A stretch of DNA of 64,000 bases from Pseudofrankia saprophytica (GTDB lineage: Bacteria > Actinomycetota > Actinomycetes > Frankiales > Frankiaceae): positions 1,503,611-1,567,610 of the forward strand of contig NZ_KI912267.1 of the NCBI RefSeq assembly GCF_000235425.2, read 5' to 3'. The notes under the pieces are model-generated. The model had not been told where the DNA came from and did no database searches. It worked only from the letters and a program-made list of their open reading frames with translations. Positions 29,549 through 38,503 of the stretch are shown piece by piece. The stretch's first letter is position 1. The number at the start of each line of letters is the position of its first letter. The translations under genes and the position numbers were made by a program.

Positions 29549-31042
29549 TCAGGCGGGCGTGAGCCCGGACAGGTCCCGCGAGGTGACGCTGTTGCGGTCG
29601 CTGACCGCGGCGCCCAGCGAGAACTGCGGCCATAGGCCGGTGAGCTCCTGCCGGCTGCGTTCGCTCCACTCGCGGGCCAGGTCCGTGCGCGACTTGTAGA
29701 AGTTCAGCGCATACCCGCCGGCGTGGACACGCAGGAGGGAGAAGCCGCCCGGGTACTCCTTGGTCGCGCAGACCTCCTGCAGGACCACATCAGGCGCGGC
29801 CGGGCTGACCGTCCGGTGGTTGCGGTGGGTGTGTCCGGCGTGGTGAAGGAACACGCCGGGGGTCGACGCGTAGGTCGCCAGCAGCTGGGTGGCCTGCGTG
29901 GCGTCGAGCATGCTGCCCGCACCGCCGCCGAAGGGCGTCCCACTGACGACCAGCGGGTGGTGGCCGAAGACGATCGTCGGCTGGTCGCGGTGTGCCTTCA
30001 GGTCGGCGGTCAGCCATGACTGCTGGGCGGCGGACATCCCACCGGCGTCGCCGCCGTTGCCCGCCTTGTCGTACGTGTCGAGCCCGACCAGGTGCAGGCC
30101 GTGGAGGTCGTGGGAGAAGTACGTCGGCGCCGAGCCCGCGAAGAAGTCGTCGCGGAAGCAGTCGTTGCCCTGCCACTCGCCGGCGCCGCAGCCGGCGTAG
30201 GCCGCGCCGGCGTGCGCCCGGTCGTGGTTGCCGCGGGCGACGAAGTAGTCCTGCCGGTAGGTGCCGAAACGGTCGAGGAGCGTCCGGACCCGGGTGACGT
30301 CGGCGGGGGCGGCCTCGCTGGACAGGTCGCCCGCGGCGAGCAGGTAGTTGGCGCCGCGGGCGGTGGCCTCGGCGACCAGCCCCTCGGCCATGACCTCCGG
30401 GTACGGCCGAAGCCCGGGCTGCTGGGAGAGGCCCTTGATGGAGGTGCCGCCGACCAGGCCGGCGACGGTCTCACCGAGGTGCAGGTCGTTGCACAGTGCG
30501 ATCGAGAACAGGTGGCGTCCCGGCGGCGGCTGCGGGGTGGTGAAGGTGAAGGGGCCGTCCGCGCCGGCCGGTGCGGCGGTCCCCGCCGCGTTGCCGTTCA
30601 CCAGGGGCAACGGGGTGGGAGTCGCGGGCTTGCCGGCGGAGGCTGCCCGGTAGTAGTAGGTCTGGCCCGGCTCGAGCCCGGTCAGCTCGACGTAGTGGTA
30701 CGGGGTCGGCCCACCCTCGTCGTGCGCGGTCATGGTCAGCCGGGATGGGCTGGTGCCGTAGGAGACCTGCCCGTCGGCGGGTTTGGGCACCATCCGCTTG
30801 GTGCCGTCGTCCGTGCCGGGGACACCGGTATACCAAGTGATCACTGCGCTGGTCTCGGTGAGGGTGACCAGTTCCAGGTTCACCGGGCTGACCGTGCGCG
30901 GGTCGACGCCGGCCGTCGTCGCGGCCGCGGTGGCCCGGGCGACGGACTCGTCCCGGTCGGAGCAGGCGACGAGTGGCGCGGCGGCGATCAGAGCGGACCA
31001 TCGCAGCAGGTCGCGGCGGGTGTTGTGGCAGCGGCAGGGCAC
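29549..31042 (-). CDS. Secreted metallophosphoesterase with N-terminal fibronectin-like domain (purple-acid-phosphatase-like)
   Basis: I chose GTG 31042, which sits 9 bases after GGGAG and gives 497 residues beginning with a twin-arginine-like, lipobox-bearing signal (TRRDLLRW, then APLVAC). Residues about 45-160 form a fibronectin/PAP-type beta domain (VITWYTGVPG, YHYVELTGLEPGQTYYYRA). The metallophosphoesterase domain follows with its metal ligands in order: CNDLHLGE, AAGDLSSE, ARGNHDRAH, VFGHHPLV and HHAGHTHRNH. The product should be exported, probably as a Tat-linked lipoprotein, and hydrolyse phosphate esters outside the cytoplasm. The upstream frame extension (to 31342) is Arg/Pro-rich and unlikely to be coding. 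It is single-gene transcribed. Confidence 0.88.
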   Translation of the reverse strand: MPCRCHNTRRDLLRWSALIAAAPLVACSDRDESVARATAAATTAGVDPRTVSPVNLELVTLTETSAVITWYTGVPGTDDGTKRMVPKPADGQVSYGTSPSRLTMTAHDEGGPTPYHYVELTGLEPGQTYYYRAASAGKPATPTPLPLVNGNAAGTAAPAGADGPFTFTTPQPPPGRHLFSIALCNDLHLGETVAGLVGGTSIKGLSQQPGLRPYPEVMAEGLVAEATARGANYLLAAGDLSSEAAPADVTRVRTLLDRFGTYRQDYFVARGNHDRAHAGAAYAGCGAGEWQGNDCFRDDFFAGSAPTYFSHDLHGLHLVGLDTYDKAGNGGDAGGMSAAQQSWLTADLKAHRDQPTIVFGHHPLVVSGTPFGGGAGSMLDATQATQLLATYASTPGVFLHHAGHTHRNHRTVSPAAPDVVLQEVCATKEYPGGFSLLRVHAGGYALNFYKSRTDLAREWSERSRQELTGLWPQFSLGAAVSDRNSVTSRDLSGLTPA

Positions 31043-31236
31043 GGCGGCATTCTCCCGCGGGGGTTCCGACAGGCGGGTGAAATCGTCCTGACCGTTCGCG
31101 GTACGAACGCGGCGCGCGTTGGGGCGGCCAGGCCCGCCGTATGGGCCAGGAAACCGTGGCGCTGTCGCACGGCCGCGGCCCGGTCGAGGTGACCACCGAC
31201 CGGGCCGCTGCCAGCTCCGCGAGCCATTACTTTGCC

Positions 31237-32040
31237 CTATGTCCGCGGGCGGCGGGTGAGCCACAGAATCGCGGCCAGGGCGACGACGGCCCACGCCGTG
31301 AGAGGGATGAGATGGTCGCCGACTGAGGCGATGCCGAGCCACGGGTCGACGATGGCCGGGATGATCGACGGCAGGGCGTCGGAGATCGAGCGCATCGTGC
31401 TGGTCATGACGGTTCGGGGCGGCCCGCCGCCGCCGAGCAGGTAGAGCGGGAAGAACGTCATCAGTCCGACGGCCTGCGCGGCGCGCGCGGTCGGCACGGC
31501 GAGGCCGATGGCGACCCCGAGCAGGACGAGTGTGCCGCTGCCGGCGACGAACCCGAGCAGAACCTGCCAGGGGTGCTCGGGCACGGAGATGCCGTAGGTG
31601 GGCGCAGCCACCGCCAGCACGAGCGCGACGGCAATGATCATCAGACCCCAGGTGACGGCGGCCTGGGCGGCGACGACCCGGGCGGTGGAGACACCGAACG
31701 CCTCGAACCGACGTAGCACCCCGCGTTCGCGGTAGGACGCGAGCGCGACCGGCAACCCGATGAGCCCGAGCGCGATCGCCGACACGCCGGTCGAGGCGGC
31801 GACGTAGTAGTCGTCGGGCCGCCGCATGGCGAACCCGTCGTCGGGTTCGCTGCCGAAGACGCCCGCGAGGACGAGCATGGTGAACGGCGGAAAGAGGAAG
31901 GCGAACACGAGCAGGGTCCAGTCGCGGGTGAGCAGCCGGGTCTCGGTCAGGGCGAGCGCGCCGAGCTTCGCGGTGCGGCGGCTGGTCTTCGCGGAAAGCC
32001 CGGTCTTCGTGGGGTCGCTGGCGGGCACGGTGATGGTCAT
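31237..32040 (-). CDS. ABC-2 type transporter permease
   Basis: ATG 32040 overlaps the stop of the ATPase gene by ATGA and gives 267 residues. There are six predicted membrane segments (LLVFAFLFPPFTMLVLAGVF, then ISAIALGLIGLPVALASY, WGLMIIAVALVLAVA, GTLVLLGVAIGLAV, GLMTFFPLYLLGGGG and the C-terminal AWAVVALAAILWL) and the conserved YRERGVLRRFEAFGVS coupling motif of ABC-2 exporters. It should pair with the ATPase encoded immediately upstream to export a drug, peptide or lipid. The transporter is followed upstream by a NarL-type two-component pair, an arrangement typical of antibiotic-sensing or detoxification modules. Confidence 0.9.
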   Translation of the reverse strand: MTITVPASDPTKTGLSAKTSRRTAKLGALALTETRLLTRDWTLLVFAFLFPPFTMLVLAGVFGSEPDDGFAMRRPDDYYVAASTGVSAIALGLIGLPVALASYRERGVLRRFEAFGVSTARVVAAQAAVTWGLMIIAVALVLAVAAPTYGISVPEHPWQVLLGFVAGSGTLVLLGVAIGLAVPTARAAQAVGLMTFFPLYLLGGGGPPRTVMTSTMRSISDALPSIIPAIVDPWLGIASVGDHLIPLTAWAVVALAAILWLTRRPRT

Positions 32041-32945
32041 CGGTGGTCTCCGGTCAGCAGGGCGACGACGGTGTCGGACAGGGACGCGCGGCGGACGGTG
32101 AAGTCGGCTGGCCGCAGGCCGCGGCGGTCGAGCTCGGCCGCGAGCGGGACGACCGCCTCCGGGGCGACGGCCACGGACGCGGCCTCGCCGTCGTAGGCGA
32201 CCTCGGTGACCCCGGGCAGCTCGACCAGGCCCGCGAGCGCCACGGCGCTCGGCGCCGCGAACTGGACGGTGACCCCCGCGGCCGCGCCGGTCAGGTCGAC
32301 GGGCCGCCCGCAGGCGAGCAGCGCGCCGTCGGCGAGGACGGCGACCCGGTCGCACAGGCGCTCGGCCTCGTCCAGGTCATGGCTGACGAGGACGACCGTC
32401 GCTCCCTGGTCGCGCGCCTGTTCGACCAGGCGCCAGGTCTCCTGCCGGGCGGCCGGGTCCAGGCCCTGGGTCAGCTCGTCGAGGAACACGAGCCGCGGCC
32501 GGTTGACCAGCGCGAGGGCGAGGAACAGCCGCTGGCGCTGCCCGCCGGACAGCGTGCCGAACGGCTTGCGCAGCATCGGGCCGAGCCGCCACTGCTCGGC
32601 CAGCGTCCGCCAGTCGACGCGGTCGTCTGCCAGGCGGGCGAACAACCGCAGTGCCTCGCCGACCCGCAGGCGATCCGGCAGCGCCGATGCCTGTAGCTGG
32701 GAGCCGAGGAGCGGGCGAAGCCGCGAGCGGTCCCGGTCCGGGTCGAGCCCGAGCACCTCGACGCGGCCGCCGTCCCGCCGGCGCAGCCCCTGAAGGATCT
32801 CGACGGTGGTGGTCTTCCCCGCGCCGTTGGCGCCGGCGAGGCCGAAGATCTCGCCGGTGTGGACGGTGAAGGACAGCCCGCGCAGCACCGGCTGGCCGCC
32901 GTACGCCCGGCGGAGGTCCTCGACCTCGATCGCTACGTTGCTCAT
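32037..32945 (-). CDS. ABC transporter ATP-binding protein
   Basis: ATG 32945 gives 302 residues. The nucleotide-binding domain is complete: Walker A GANGAGKTTT near residues 40-49, the Q-loop region LGSQLQASALPDRLRVGE, signature TLSGGQRQRLF near 136, Walker B LVFLDELTQGLDP and switch histidine LVSHDLDEAERL. The aspartate-glutamate pair is DE. An about 90-residue C-terminal extension (QFAAPSAVALAGLVELPG onward) is typical of DrrA-like exporters. It overlaps the permease gene by 4 bases and should form one exporter with it. Confidence 0.92.
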   Translation of the reverse strand: MSNVAIEVEDLRRAYGGQPVLRGLSFTVHTGEIFGLAGANGAGKTTTVEILQGLRRRDGGRVEVLGLDPDRDRSRLRPLLGSQLQASALPDRLRVGEALRLFARLADDRVDWRTLAEQWRLGPMLRKPFGTLSGGQRQRLFLALALVNRPRLVFLDELTQGLDPAARQETWRLVEQARDQGATVVLVSHDLDEAERLCDRVAVLADGALLACGRPVDLTGAAAGVTVQFAAPSAVALAGLVELPGVTEVAYDGEAASVAVAPEAVVPLAAELDRRGLRPADFTVRRASLSDTVVALLTGDHR

Positions 32946-33095
32946 GGCGCCGAACGTTAGGTGCCGCCGGGCCGCCCCCGCTTCGGCCCGCGGGCCCCAA
33001 CCGCGGTCATCCCGTGGTCGGACCCCGACCCCGGGGGCCGCTACCGCGGGATCGCCGCCGTCCGGCCCGGCTAGGTGCCGTGGCACCATGCGGCG

Positions 33096-33773
33096 CTACA
33101 GCAGGTCGCCGCCGGGTGCCACGACACCATGGTCGTAGGCGAACACGATGGCGGCGGCGCGGTCACGCACGCCGAGCTTGGTGAAGATCCCGCCGACGTG
33201 GGTCTTCACGGTCGCCTCGGCCACGTGCAGGGCCGCGGAGATCTCCCCGTTCGTGGCACCGCGGGCCATCAGCCGCAGCACGGCGCTCTCTCGGTCCGAG
33301 AGCGCGTCCAGCCGGGTCGACCGCCGGGCGGCCGGTGCCACCAGCCTGCGGTAGTGGTCCAGCACCCTGGTGGCGACTCCCGGGGCGAACCAGGCACCGC
33401 CCGCGGCGACCGTGCGCACCGCCGCGATCAGGTCCTCGGCCGCCGAGTCCTTGAGCGCGAACCCGGCGGCGCCGGCCTCGATGGCTCCCCACAGCAACTC
33501 GTCCTCGTCGAACGTCGTGAGCACGAGAACCAGCAGTCCGTGCGCCGACCCGTTCGCGGCGGCCCGCAGCCGAGCGGTCGCGGCTATGCCGTCCAGAACC
33601 GGCATGCGGATGTCCATGAGAACGACGTCCGGCCGCAGCGCCGGCAGGCGGTCCACCGCCTGCCGGCCGTCGGCGCACTCGGCGATCACCTCGAACCCGT
33701 CGGCCGGTGACAGGATCCGCGCGAGCCCGGCCCGGATGATGGCCTGGTCGTCGACGATCGCCACCCGGATCAC
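33096..33773 (-). CDS. NarL/FixJ-family response regulator
   Basis: A 225-residue protein starting at GTG 33773, which overlaps the stop of the kinase gene by GTGA. The receiver domain has VAIVDDQAIIRAG, phosphoacceptor Asp in VLMDIRMPVLDG (near residue 55), Thr/Lys positions in LVLTTFDEDE and GFALKDSAAEDL. The LuxR-type helix-turn-helix follows: LSDRESAVLRLMARGATNGE and AEATVKTHVGGIFTKLGV. The protein should be phosphorylated by the adjacent kinase. The divergent gap or the ABC genes downstream on the same strand are its likely targets. Confidence 0.92.
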   Translation of the reverse strand: MIRVAIVDDQAIIRAGLARILSPADGFEVIAECADGRQAVDRLPALRPDVVLMDIRMPVLDGIAATARLRAAANGSAHGLLVLVLTTFDEDELLWGAIEAGAAGFALKDSAAEDLIAAVRTVAAGGAWFAPGVATRVLDHYRRLVAPAARRSTRLDALSDRESAVLRLMARGATNGEISAALHVAEATVKTHVGGIFTKLGVRDRAAAIVFAYDHGVVAPGGDLL

Positions 33774-35035
33774 GAGACCAGACCTCCGTCGGCCGCGTCC
33801 ACGGGCAGCCAGCAGCTCACCCGCCAGCCATCCGGGGCCGGTCCGGCGCTCAGAGCGCCGCCGAGCACGGTCGCCCGCTCGCGCATCCCCGCCAGGCCGT
33901 AGCGCGGCCGGTCCCGCTCACCGGCCGAGGCCGCCAGCATCGGCCCCACCGTCGTGGCCTCCAGCCGGATCCCGTCCTCCGCCCGTTCGAGCAGCATGTC
34001 GGTGCGGGCCCGCGGCGCGTGGCGCGCCGCGTTGGCGAGCGCCTCCTGCGCGATCCGGTACACCGCGACCCCGATCCCGGCCGGAAGGTCGGCGAGGTTC
34101 CCGCGCATCCGCAGCTCGACCGCGAGACCGCCGGCGCGGGCCTCGTCGATGAGGACCGCGACGTCACCGGCCGACACCGGCGGCGCCGTCGTGGCCCCCT
34201 CATCGGTGCGCAGGAGCGTGACGGTCCGCCGCAGCTCCCGCATGCTGCGCCTGCCGACCTCCTCGGCCGACCGCAGGGCCTCCTCGGCCGCGACCGGATC
34301 CCGATGCAGCACGTGCCGGGCGCTGGTCACCTGCAGCATGACCGCGGCCAGTCCATGCCCGACCAGGTCATGGACGTCCCGGGCGATCCGGCGTCGCTCG
34401 TCGAGTAGGGACTGATGCGCCAGCTCCCGACGGCTGTCGTCGAGCAGCGCCGAGAGCCGGCGTTCCCGCGCGTTGGCGCGTCCCAGAACCCAGGGGAAGA
34501 CGATGCCCAGGATCCAGATGCCCACGTTGACCTCGCCCGGGTCCTGGACGAGGTACACCGCGACGGGTGTCGCCGCCGCGAGCAGACCCAGCGGAAGCGC
34601 GAGTGCCAGCGACGGACACCAGAGCCCGACGACCAGGCCGAGGATCGACACCTCGAACATCACCGGTTCGTGCCCGCCGGAGAGCTGCGCGAGGACGACC
34701 GAGACCATCACGGTGAGGCTGCAGAGCAGGAGGAGCGCGGCGGGCGGGAAGCGCGGCTCGCCACGCGGCAGATATCCCCAGCCGGCGAAGGCCACGACCG
34801 GCACCGCCAGGAAGACCAGCTCGTGGGCCGGCCCCGGGTCGGCGATGGCGGCCATGATCGCGACCGCCAGCGCCAGCACCGGGACCAGGCCACGCTTGGC
34901 GTCGAGGTCGCCGGCGGCCTCGGAGCGCGCCCAGGCGCGCCCCGCCGCCCGCGGGCTCGCCTTCGGTGGCGCCTCAGCGCTCGGCGGGTTCGGCCCCGCC
35001 GCCCCAGGCGCCGCCGGGCCAGCCTGGCGGGTCAT
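33770..35035 (-). CDS. NarL-type sensor histidine kinase (HisKA_3)
   Basis: I start at ATG 35035 (421 residues); ATG 35071 is an alternative and neither has a strong ribosome site. The N-terminal half is hydrophobic with about six membrane segments (LVFLAVPVVAFAGWGYL, AALLLLCSLTVMVSVVLA and so on). The dimerisation/phosphorylation helix holds DERRRIARDVHDLVGHGL, with the phosphoacceptor His near residue 227. The HATPase region has GVAVYRIAQEALANAARHAP (N-box) and RPRYGLAGMRERATVLGG (G-box). It forms a two-component system with the regulator encoded just downstream and, from its position, may control the ABC exporter. A relic of a homologous kinase occurs at 40600-40664. Confidence 0.88.
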   Translation of the reverse strand: MTRQAGPAAPGAAGPNPPSAEAPPKASPRAAGRAWARSEAAGDLDAKRGLVPVLALAVAIMAAIADPGPAHELVFLAVPVVAFAGWGYLPRGEPRFPPAALLLLCSLTVMVSVVLAQLSGGHEPVMFEVSILGLVVGLWCPSLALALPLGLLAAATPVAVYLVQDPGEVNVGIWILGIVFPWVLGRANARERRLSALLDDSRRELAHQSLLDERRRIARDVHDLVGHGLAAVMLQVTSARHVLHRDPVAAEEALRSAEEVGRRSMRELRRTVTLLRTDEGATTAPPVSAGDVAVLIDEARAGGLAVELRMRGNLADLPAGIGVAVYRIAQEALANAARHAPRARTDMLLERAEDGIRLEATTVGPMLAASAGERDRPRYGLAGMRERATVLGGALSAGPAPDGWRVSCWLPVDAADGGLVS

Positions 35036-35388
35036 CCACCGACGGTACCGCCGTGATCCGGCGCCGGACATCCACCCGTGGTCGCGTCCGCGCCTCCACC
35101 CCAGGTCGCGACGTGCGCGTAACACGGCTCGCTCCCCACAGCGGCGGTGGCACCCGACCGTGCCTTTCATCGCGCTCACATGTTCGTCGACCGACAATGC
35201 GTCGAGCCTGGGCGGGCGGGACCGTCGGAGCTGCCCGCCCCGGCTTGGCGGAGCGGGCTGTGGCAGCTTGCGGCAATGTCGGCGCGACGATGGGTGGAGG
35301 CAGCCGTGGCACCTGAGCGCGCTCGCGCATGGTGCGTCGCGTTCGCCCATCCGTCGGCGGTCGGGTCGCCTGCGGGGTTGGGCGGCTG
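35036..35388. other. Divergent promoter region between two two-component systems
   Basis: The 353-base gap separates the NarL-type kinase gene (-) from the OmpR-type regulator gene (+), so promoters for both operons must lie here. I see no clean operator repeat and no real gene. Long open frames running through it are extensions of the kinase frame and of antisense frames. Confidence 0.35.
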
Positions 35389-36051
35389 ATGCGCGGGGTT
35401 GTCGCGGTCGTCGACGACGATGAGGTGCTGTGCACGACGATCGTGCGAGTGCTGCGCCTCGAGGGGTTCGACGTGGCGTGGTCCGCGGTGACGGGGCACG
35501 ACGCCTTGCGGCGCGCGGCGGGCTCCGGGTCGCCGGACGCGCTGATCCTCGATGTCGCGCTGCCCGACACGGACGGGCGGGACCTGCTGGGGGCGCTGCG
35601 CAGCCGCGGCGTCGCGGCGCCGGCGCTGCTGCTGTCCGCGAGAAGCTCGGTCGCCGACAAGGTGCTCGGCTTCGGCGCCGGCGCCGACGACTACCTGACC
35701 AAGCCGTTCGCGATCGACGAACTGCTCGCGCGTCTGGATGTGCTGGTCCGCCGGGCACCTGGCGCCGCCGCGACCGAGTTCGTCCTCGACCCGGTCCGGC
35801 ACGTCGTGGCTGGCCCCGGCGGCACGCGGCCGCTGTCGCCGACCGAGTACCGGCTGCTCGCGGCGCTCGTCAGCCGGCGCGGCCAGGTGGTGCGGCGGGC
35901 GTCGTTGATCTCCAGCGCATGGCCGCCGGGTTCCGTCGTGCGGGAGAACACCCTGGACAGCTACGTCGCGAGGCTGCGGCGCGCGCTGCGCGACGTCGCC
36001 GGCCGCCCGTCGATCGCGACCGCGCGCGGTGTCGGCTACCGGCTCGACTGA
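35389..36051 (+). CDS. OmpR/PhoB-family response regulator
   Basis: ATG 35389 gives 220 residues. The receiver domain shows VAVVDDDEVLCTTIVRVL, the phosphoacceptor Asp in ALILDVALPDTDGRDLL (near residue 52), LLSARSSVADKVLGFGAGAD and DYLTKPFAIDELLARL. The C-terminal winged helix has RPLSPTEYRLLAALVSRRGQ and VVRENTLDSYVARLRRALRD, then a wing ending ATARGVGYRLD. The protein lacks a kinase in the same polypeptide, but its stop overlaps the kinase start by TGATG, so the pair is cotranslated. Possible targets include the COG4705-like genes that follow. Confidence 0.93.
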   Translation: MRGVVAVVDDDEVLCTTIVRVLRLEGFDVAWSAVTGHDALRRAAGSGSPDALILDVALPDTDGRDLLGALRSRGVAAPALLLSARSSVADKVLGFGAGADDYLTKPFAIDELLARLDVLVRRAPGAAATEFVLDPVRHVVAGPGGTRPLSPTEYRLLAALVSRRGQVVRRASLISSAWPPGSVVRENTLDSYVARLRRALRDVAGRPSIATARGVGYRLD

Positions 36052-37370
36052 TGCGCCGGCGGCTGGTGCTGCTCACGGTCGCGGTCATCGCGGTCTCGGT
36101 CGCGCTGCTCACCCTGGCCTTCTGGCTGCTGCTACGCGGCTGGCTGCGCCACGACGCCGACGCCCTGCTGGCGTCGCGTGCCCGATCGGCGGCGGCGCTG
36201 GTCGCCGTCGACGCCGGCTGGCTGGTACTCGAGGAGACACCGGGCGACGAGGCGATCGAGCCGGAGATGTGGCTCTTCGACCTCAGGCTGTCGTCAGTGG
36301 TACGCCCGCCCGTGGAGCGGTCTTTGGACTCGGCGGCGGCGGCGCTCGCGTCATCCGGGCCGGCCACGCGGGTGATCGGCCAGGTCGAGCTGCGGTCGTT
36401 GCCGGTCCAGGACGGCCCACGACGCGTCGGCACCGTGGTGGTGGCGCTCAGCCTGGCACCCTACGTCCACAGCGAGCGGCTTGCCGTCGGCGCGGCGATC
36501 GTGCTCGACGTCATGATCCTGGCCGGAGCCGCCGTCCTGGTACGCCGGCTGGTCGGCTCGGCCCTTCACCCCGTGGCCGAGATGACGGCGCGCGCCCGTG
36601 ACTGGGGCGCGCATGACCCGGACCAGCGGTTCGGTCTGGGACCGCCGCGCGACGAGATCACCGGCCTCGCCGCGACACTGGATGGCCTGCTCACCCGGTT
36701 GGCGGCGAGTCTGCGACACGAGACGCTGGTCACCTCACAGATCGCCCACGAGCTCAAGACACCGCTGGCTCGCATCCGCGCCAGCGCCGAGGCGAGCGTC
36801 CGGTACGACACCGGGCCCGAGCCGTTGCGGGCGGCCCTGAAGGGGGTCATCGGCGAGGTCGACCAGCTCACAGGCGTGGTCGAGACCCTCCTGAAGGCGC
36901 CCAGCGGCACCGCGACGATGGGAAGCGCGGATCTCACCGAGATCGCCGCGCGGCTCGCGCGAACCGCCACCACGGGGCACGCTCACGTGCGGATGAGCGT
37001 CCACGGTGCCACCCGGCCGGCGCTGTGCGACCCCGACCTGGCGGAGCGGATCCTCGCACCCATCGTCGACAACGCGCTACGTCATGCCCGATCAGCCGTA
37101 GCCCTCCGGATCGACCAGACCGATCCCGCGGCGACCAGAGCCAGCGCTGTTCAAGTGGCCATCACGGACGACGGCCCGGGGTTCACGCCCGACGAGGTGG
37201 ACGCGGTCTTCGAACCCGGATACCGAGGCGCCGCCGCGACCGGAGACGGCGCGGGCCTCGGTCTCCCGCTCGCGCGCCGGCTGGCTCAGCTCGCCGGCGG
37301 TGACGTCCTGGTCGTCCCCGCGCCGGGAGGGCGCGTGGTGGTCATGCTTCCCGTGCTGCCCGACGCCTGA
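36051..37370 (+). CDS. OmpR-type sensor histidine kinase
   Basis: The 439-residue protein has an N-terminal membrane helix (LLTVAVIAVSVALLTLAFWL), an about 110-residue extracellular segment, a second helix (VGAAIVLDVMILAGAAVLV), a HAMP-like stretch (HPVAEMTARARDWG), the HisKA motif SQIAHELKTPLARIRASAEA with phosphoacceptor His near residue 231, and HATPase boxes ILAPIVDNALRHARSAVALR, ITDDGPGFTPDEVDAVFEPG and GDGAGLGLPLARRLAQLAGG. The G2 box is complete, so it should be active. It follows the response regulator with a one-base overlap. The signal sensed by the extracellular loop is unknown. Confidence 0.92.
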   Translation: MRRRLVLLTVAVIAVSVALLTLAFWLLLRGWLRHDADALLASRARSAAALVAVDAGWLVLEETPGDEAIEPEMWLFDLRLSSVVRPPVERSLDSAAAALASSGPATRVIGQVELRSLPVQDGPRRVGTVVVALSLAPYVHSERLAVGAAIVLDVMILAGAAVLVRRLVGSALHPVAEMTARARDWGAHDPDQRFGLGPPRDEITGLAATLDGLLTRLAASLRHETLVTSQIAHELKTPLARIRASAEASVRYDTGPEPLRAALKGVIGEVDQLTGVVETLLKAPSGTATMGSADLTEIAARLARTATTGHAHVRMSVHGATRPALCDPDLAERILAPIVDNALRHARSAVALRIDQTDPAATRASAVQVAITDDGPGFTPDEVDAVFEPGYRGAAATGDGAGLGLPLARRLAQLAGGDVLVVPAPGGRVVVMLPVLPDA

Positions 37371-37431
37371 TGGACCGCCGCCGGACCGTCACCGTCGTCG
37401 AAGCCGTCCGCTGCTGGGCGTCCGCGTGCCG

Positions 37432-38322
37432 TCAGCGCTCGACGACGGCGGACCTGTCCGCGTCCCACTCTCCGGCCGCGGCGGGGACGGCACCGCCATG
37501 ATCGCTGCCGGGCGCGCCGCTGGGACCGGTGTGGACGAGCTCCGTACGGTCCTTCTTCGCGATGGTCAGGTAGACCACCGTGGCGACGATCGCGGCGAGG
37601 AACAGCAGGCTGGTGGCCAGGGTGCCGAGCCCCGCGCCGCCCTCGTCGGTGGCGCCGCTGAGGTAGTCGCCCGTCGAGCCACCCAGTGGCCGGGTGAGCA
37701 CGTAGGCGATCCAGAACGAGAGGACCGGGCCCAGTCCGAACCACCGGTGTGCGACGTAGACGACCGCGATCGCGACGGCGAAGATGACGACCGCCGTGAA
37801 CAGGCCGAGTCCCAGCCGGTCGGTCAGCAGGTCGCCCGCGGCGGTGCCGAGCGCGAAGGTGAACAGCACCGCCAACCAGTAGAAGGTCTCGCGCCGCCGC
37901 GTCACGATGCTGTGGATCGACAGGGTGTGCTCGACGCGGTACCACCCGACGAACGTCAACGCGAGCAGCACGGAGAAGGAAACCGTGCTGACGATGAGGC
38001 TGACGCTCAGACCATCGGTCAGGTTGTCGGTGATCAGTGTTCCGACGACGCTGATGAGGACGACCGTGGTCCAGTACACGCCCGGGACGTATCGGTCTAC
38101 CCGGAACTGCGCCACGAGCGAGGCGACGAGCAGAACGGACATCACGATCGTCGTGTTTCCGAGCCCGAATCCCAGCGTGCTGTTGAGGTAGTCGGCGGCG
38201 CTCTCACCCACCGTCGTGCACAGGATCTTGATTGTCCAGAAGTAGACGGTGATCTCTGGGACCTTGTTGAGAATCGGCCGGCTCGCGGCCCGAGCAGTCG
38301 TGGCTGAGGTGGGGGTGCTCAC
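37432..38322 (-). CDS. COG4705-like multi-span membrane protein, paralogue A
   Basis: I start at GTG 38322 (296 residues), because the sequence conserved with paralogues B and C begins at KVPEITVYFWTIKI, about residue 18; upstream codons in frame are not conserved. At least eight membrane segments are seen. Four repeated units each contain FW or YW followed exactly 15 residues later by Asp, with Gly at position 10: FWTIKILCTTVGESAAD; YWTTVVLISVVGTLITD; YWLAVLFTFALGTAAGD; FWIAYVLTRPLGGSTGD. The loop HSIVTRRRE lies between units 2 and 3. The tail is soluble and Ala/Gly-rich. No transport family signature is recognised, and the function is unknown. It is transcribed divergently from paralogue B and convergently with the OmpR-type operon. 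Confidence 0.78.
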   Translation of the reverse strand: MSTPTSATTARAASRPILNKVPEITVYFWTIKILCTTVGESAADYLNSTLGFGLGNTTIVMSVLLVASLVAQFRVDRYVPGVYWTTVVLISVVGTLITDNLTDGLSVSLIVSTVSFSVLLALTFVGWYRVEHTLSIHSIVTRRRETFYWLAVLFTFALGTAAGDLLTDRLGLGLFTAVVIFAVAIAVVYVAHRWFGLGPVLSFWIAYVLTRPLGGSTGDYLSGATDEGGAGLGTLATSLLFLAAIVATVVYLTIAKKDRTELVHTGPSGAPGSDHGGAVPAAAGEWDADRSAVVER

Positions 38323-38503
38323 GCGCCGAGAATGCCTCGGCCAACCTGACGAAAACCTTACTGGCGACGGGCGCGCGGACCCCGCCCGGAAGGCTGGTCC
38401 GGCAGGACCTGATATGCATCGGAAGGTCCACCACACGCGGCCACGTCGACGTGGTTTCTCCCGCGCGCCCACCACGAAACGAAAGACCGGAAAGAGGACG
38501 TCC

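Noticed and set aside
34415..35423. Plus-strand frames antisense to the NarL-type kinase
   Set aside because: The minus strand carries the kinase motifs (RDVHDLVGHG, N-box and G-box); the plus-strand products are composition artefacts.
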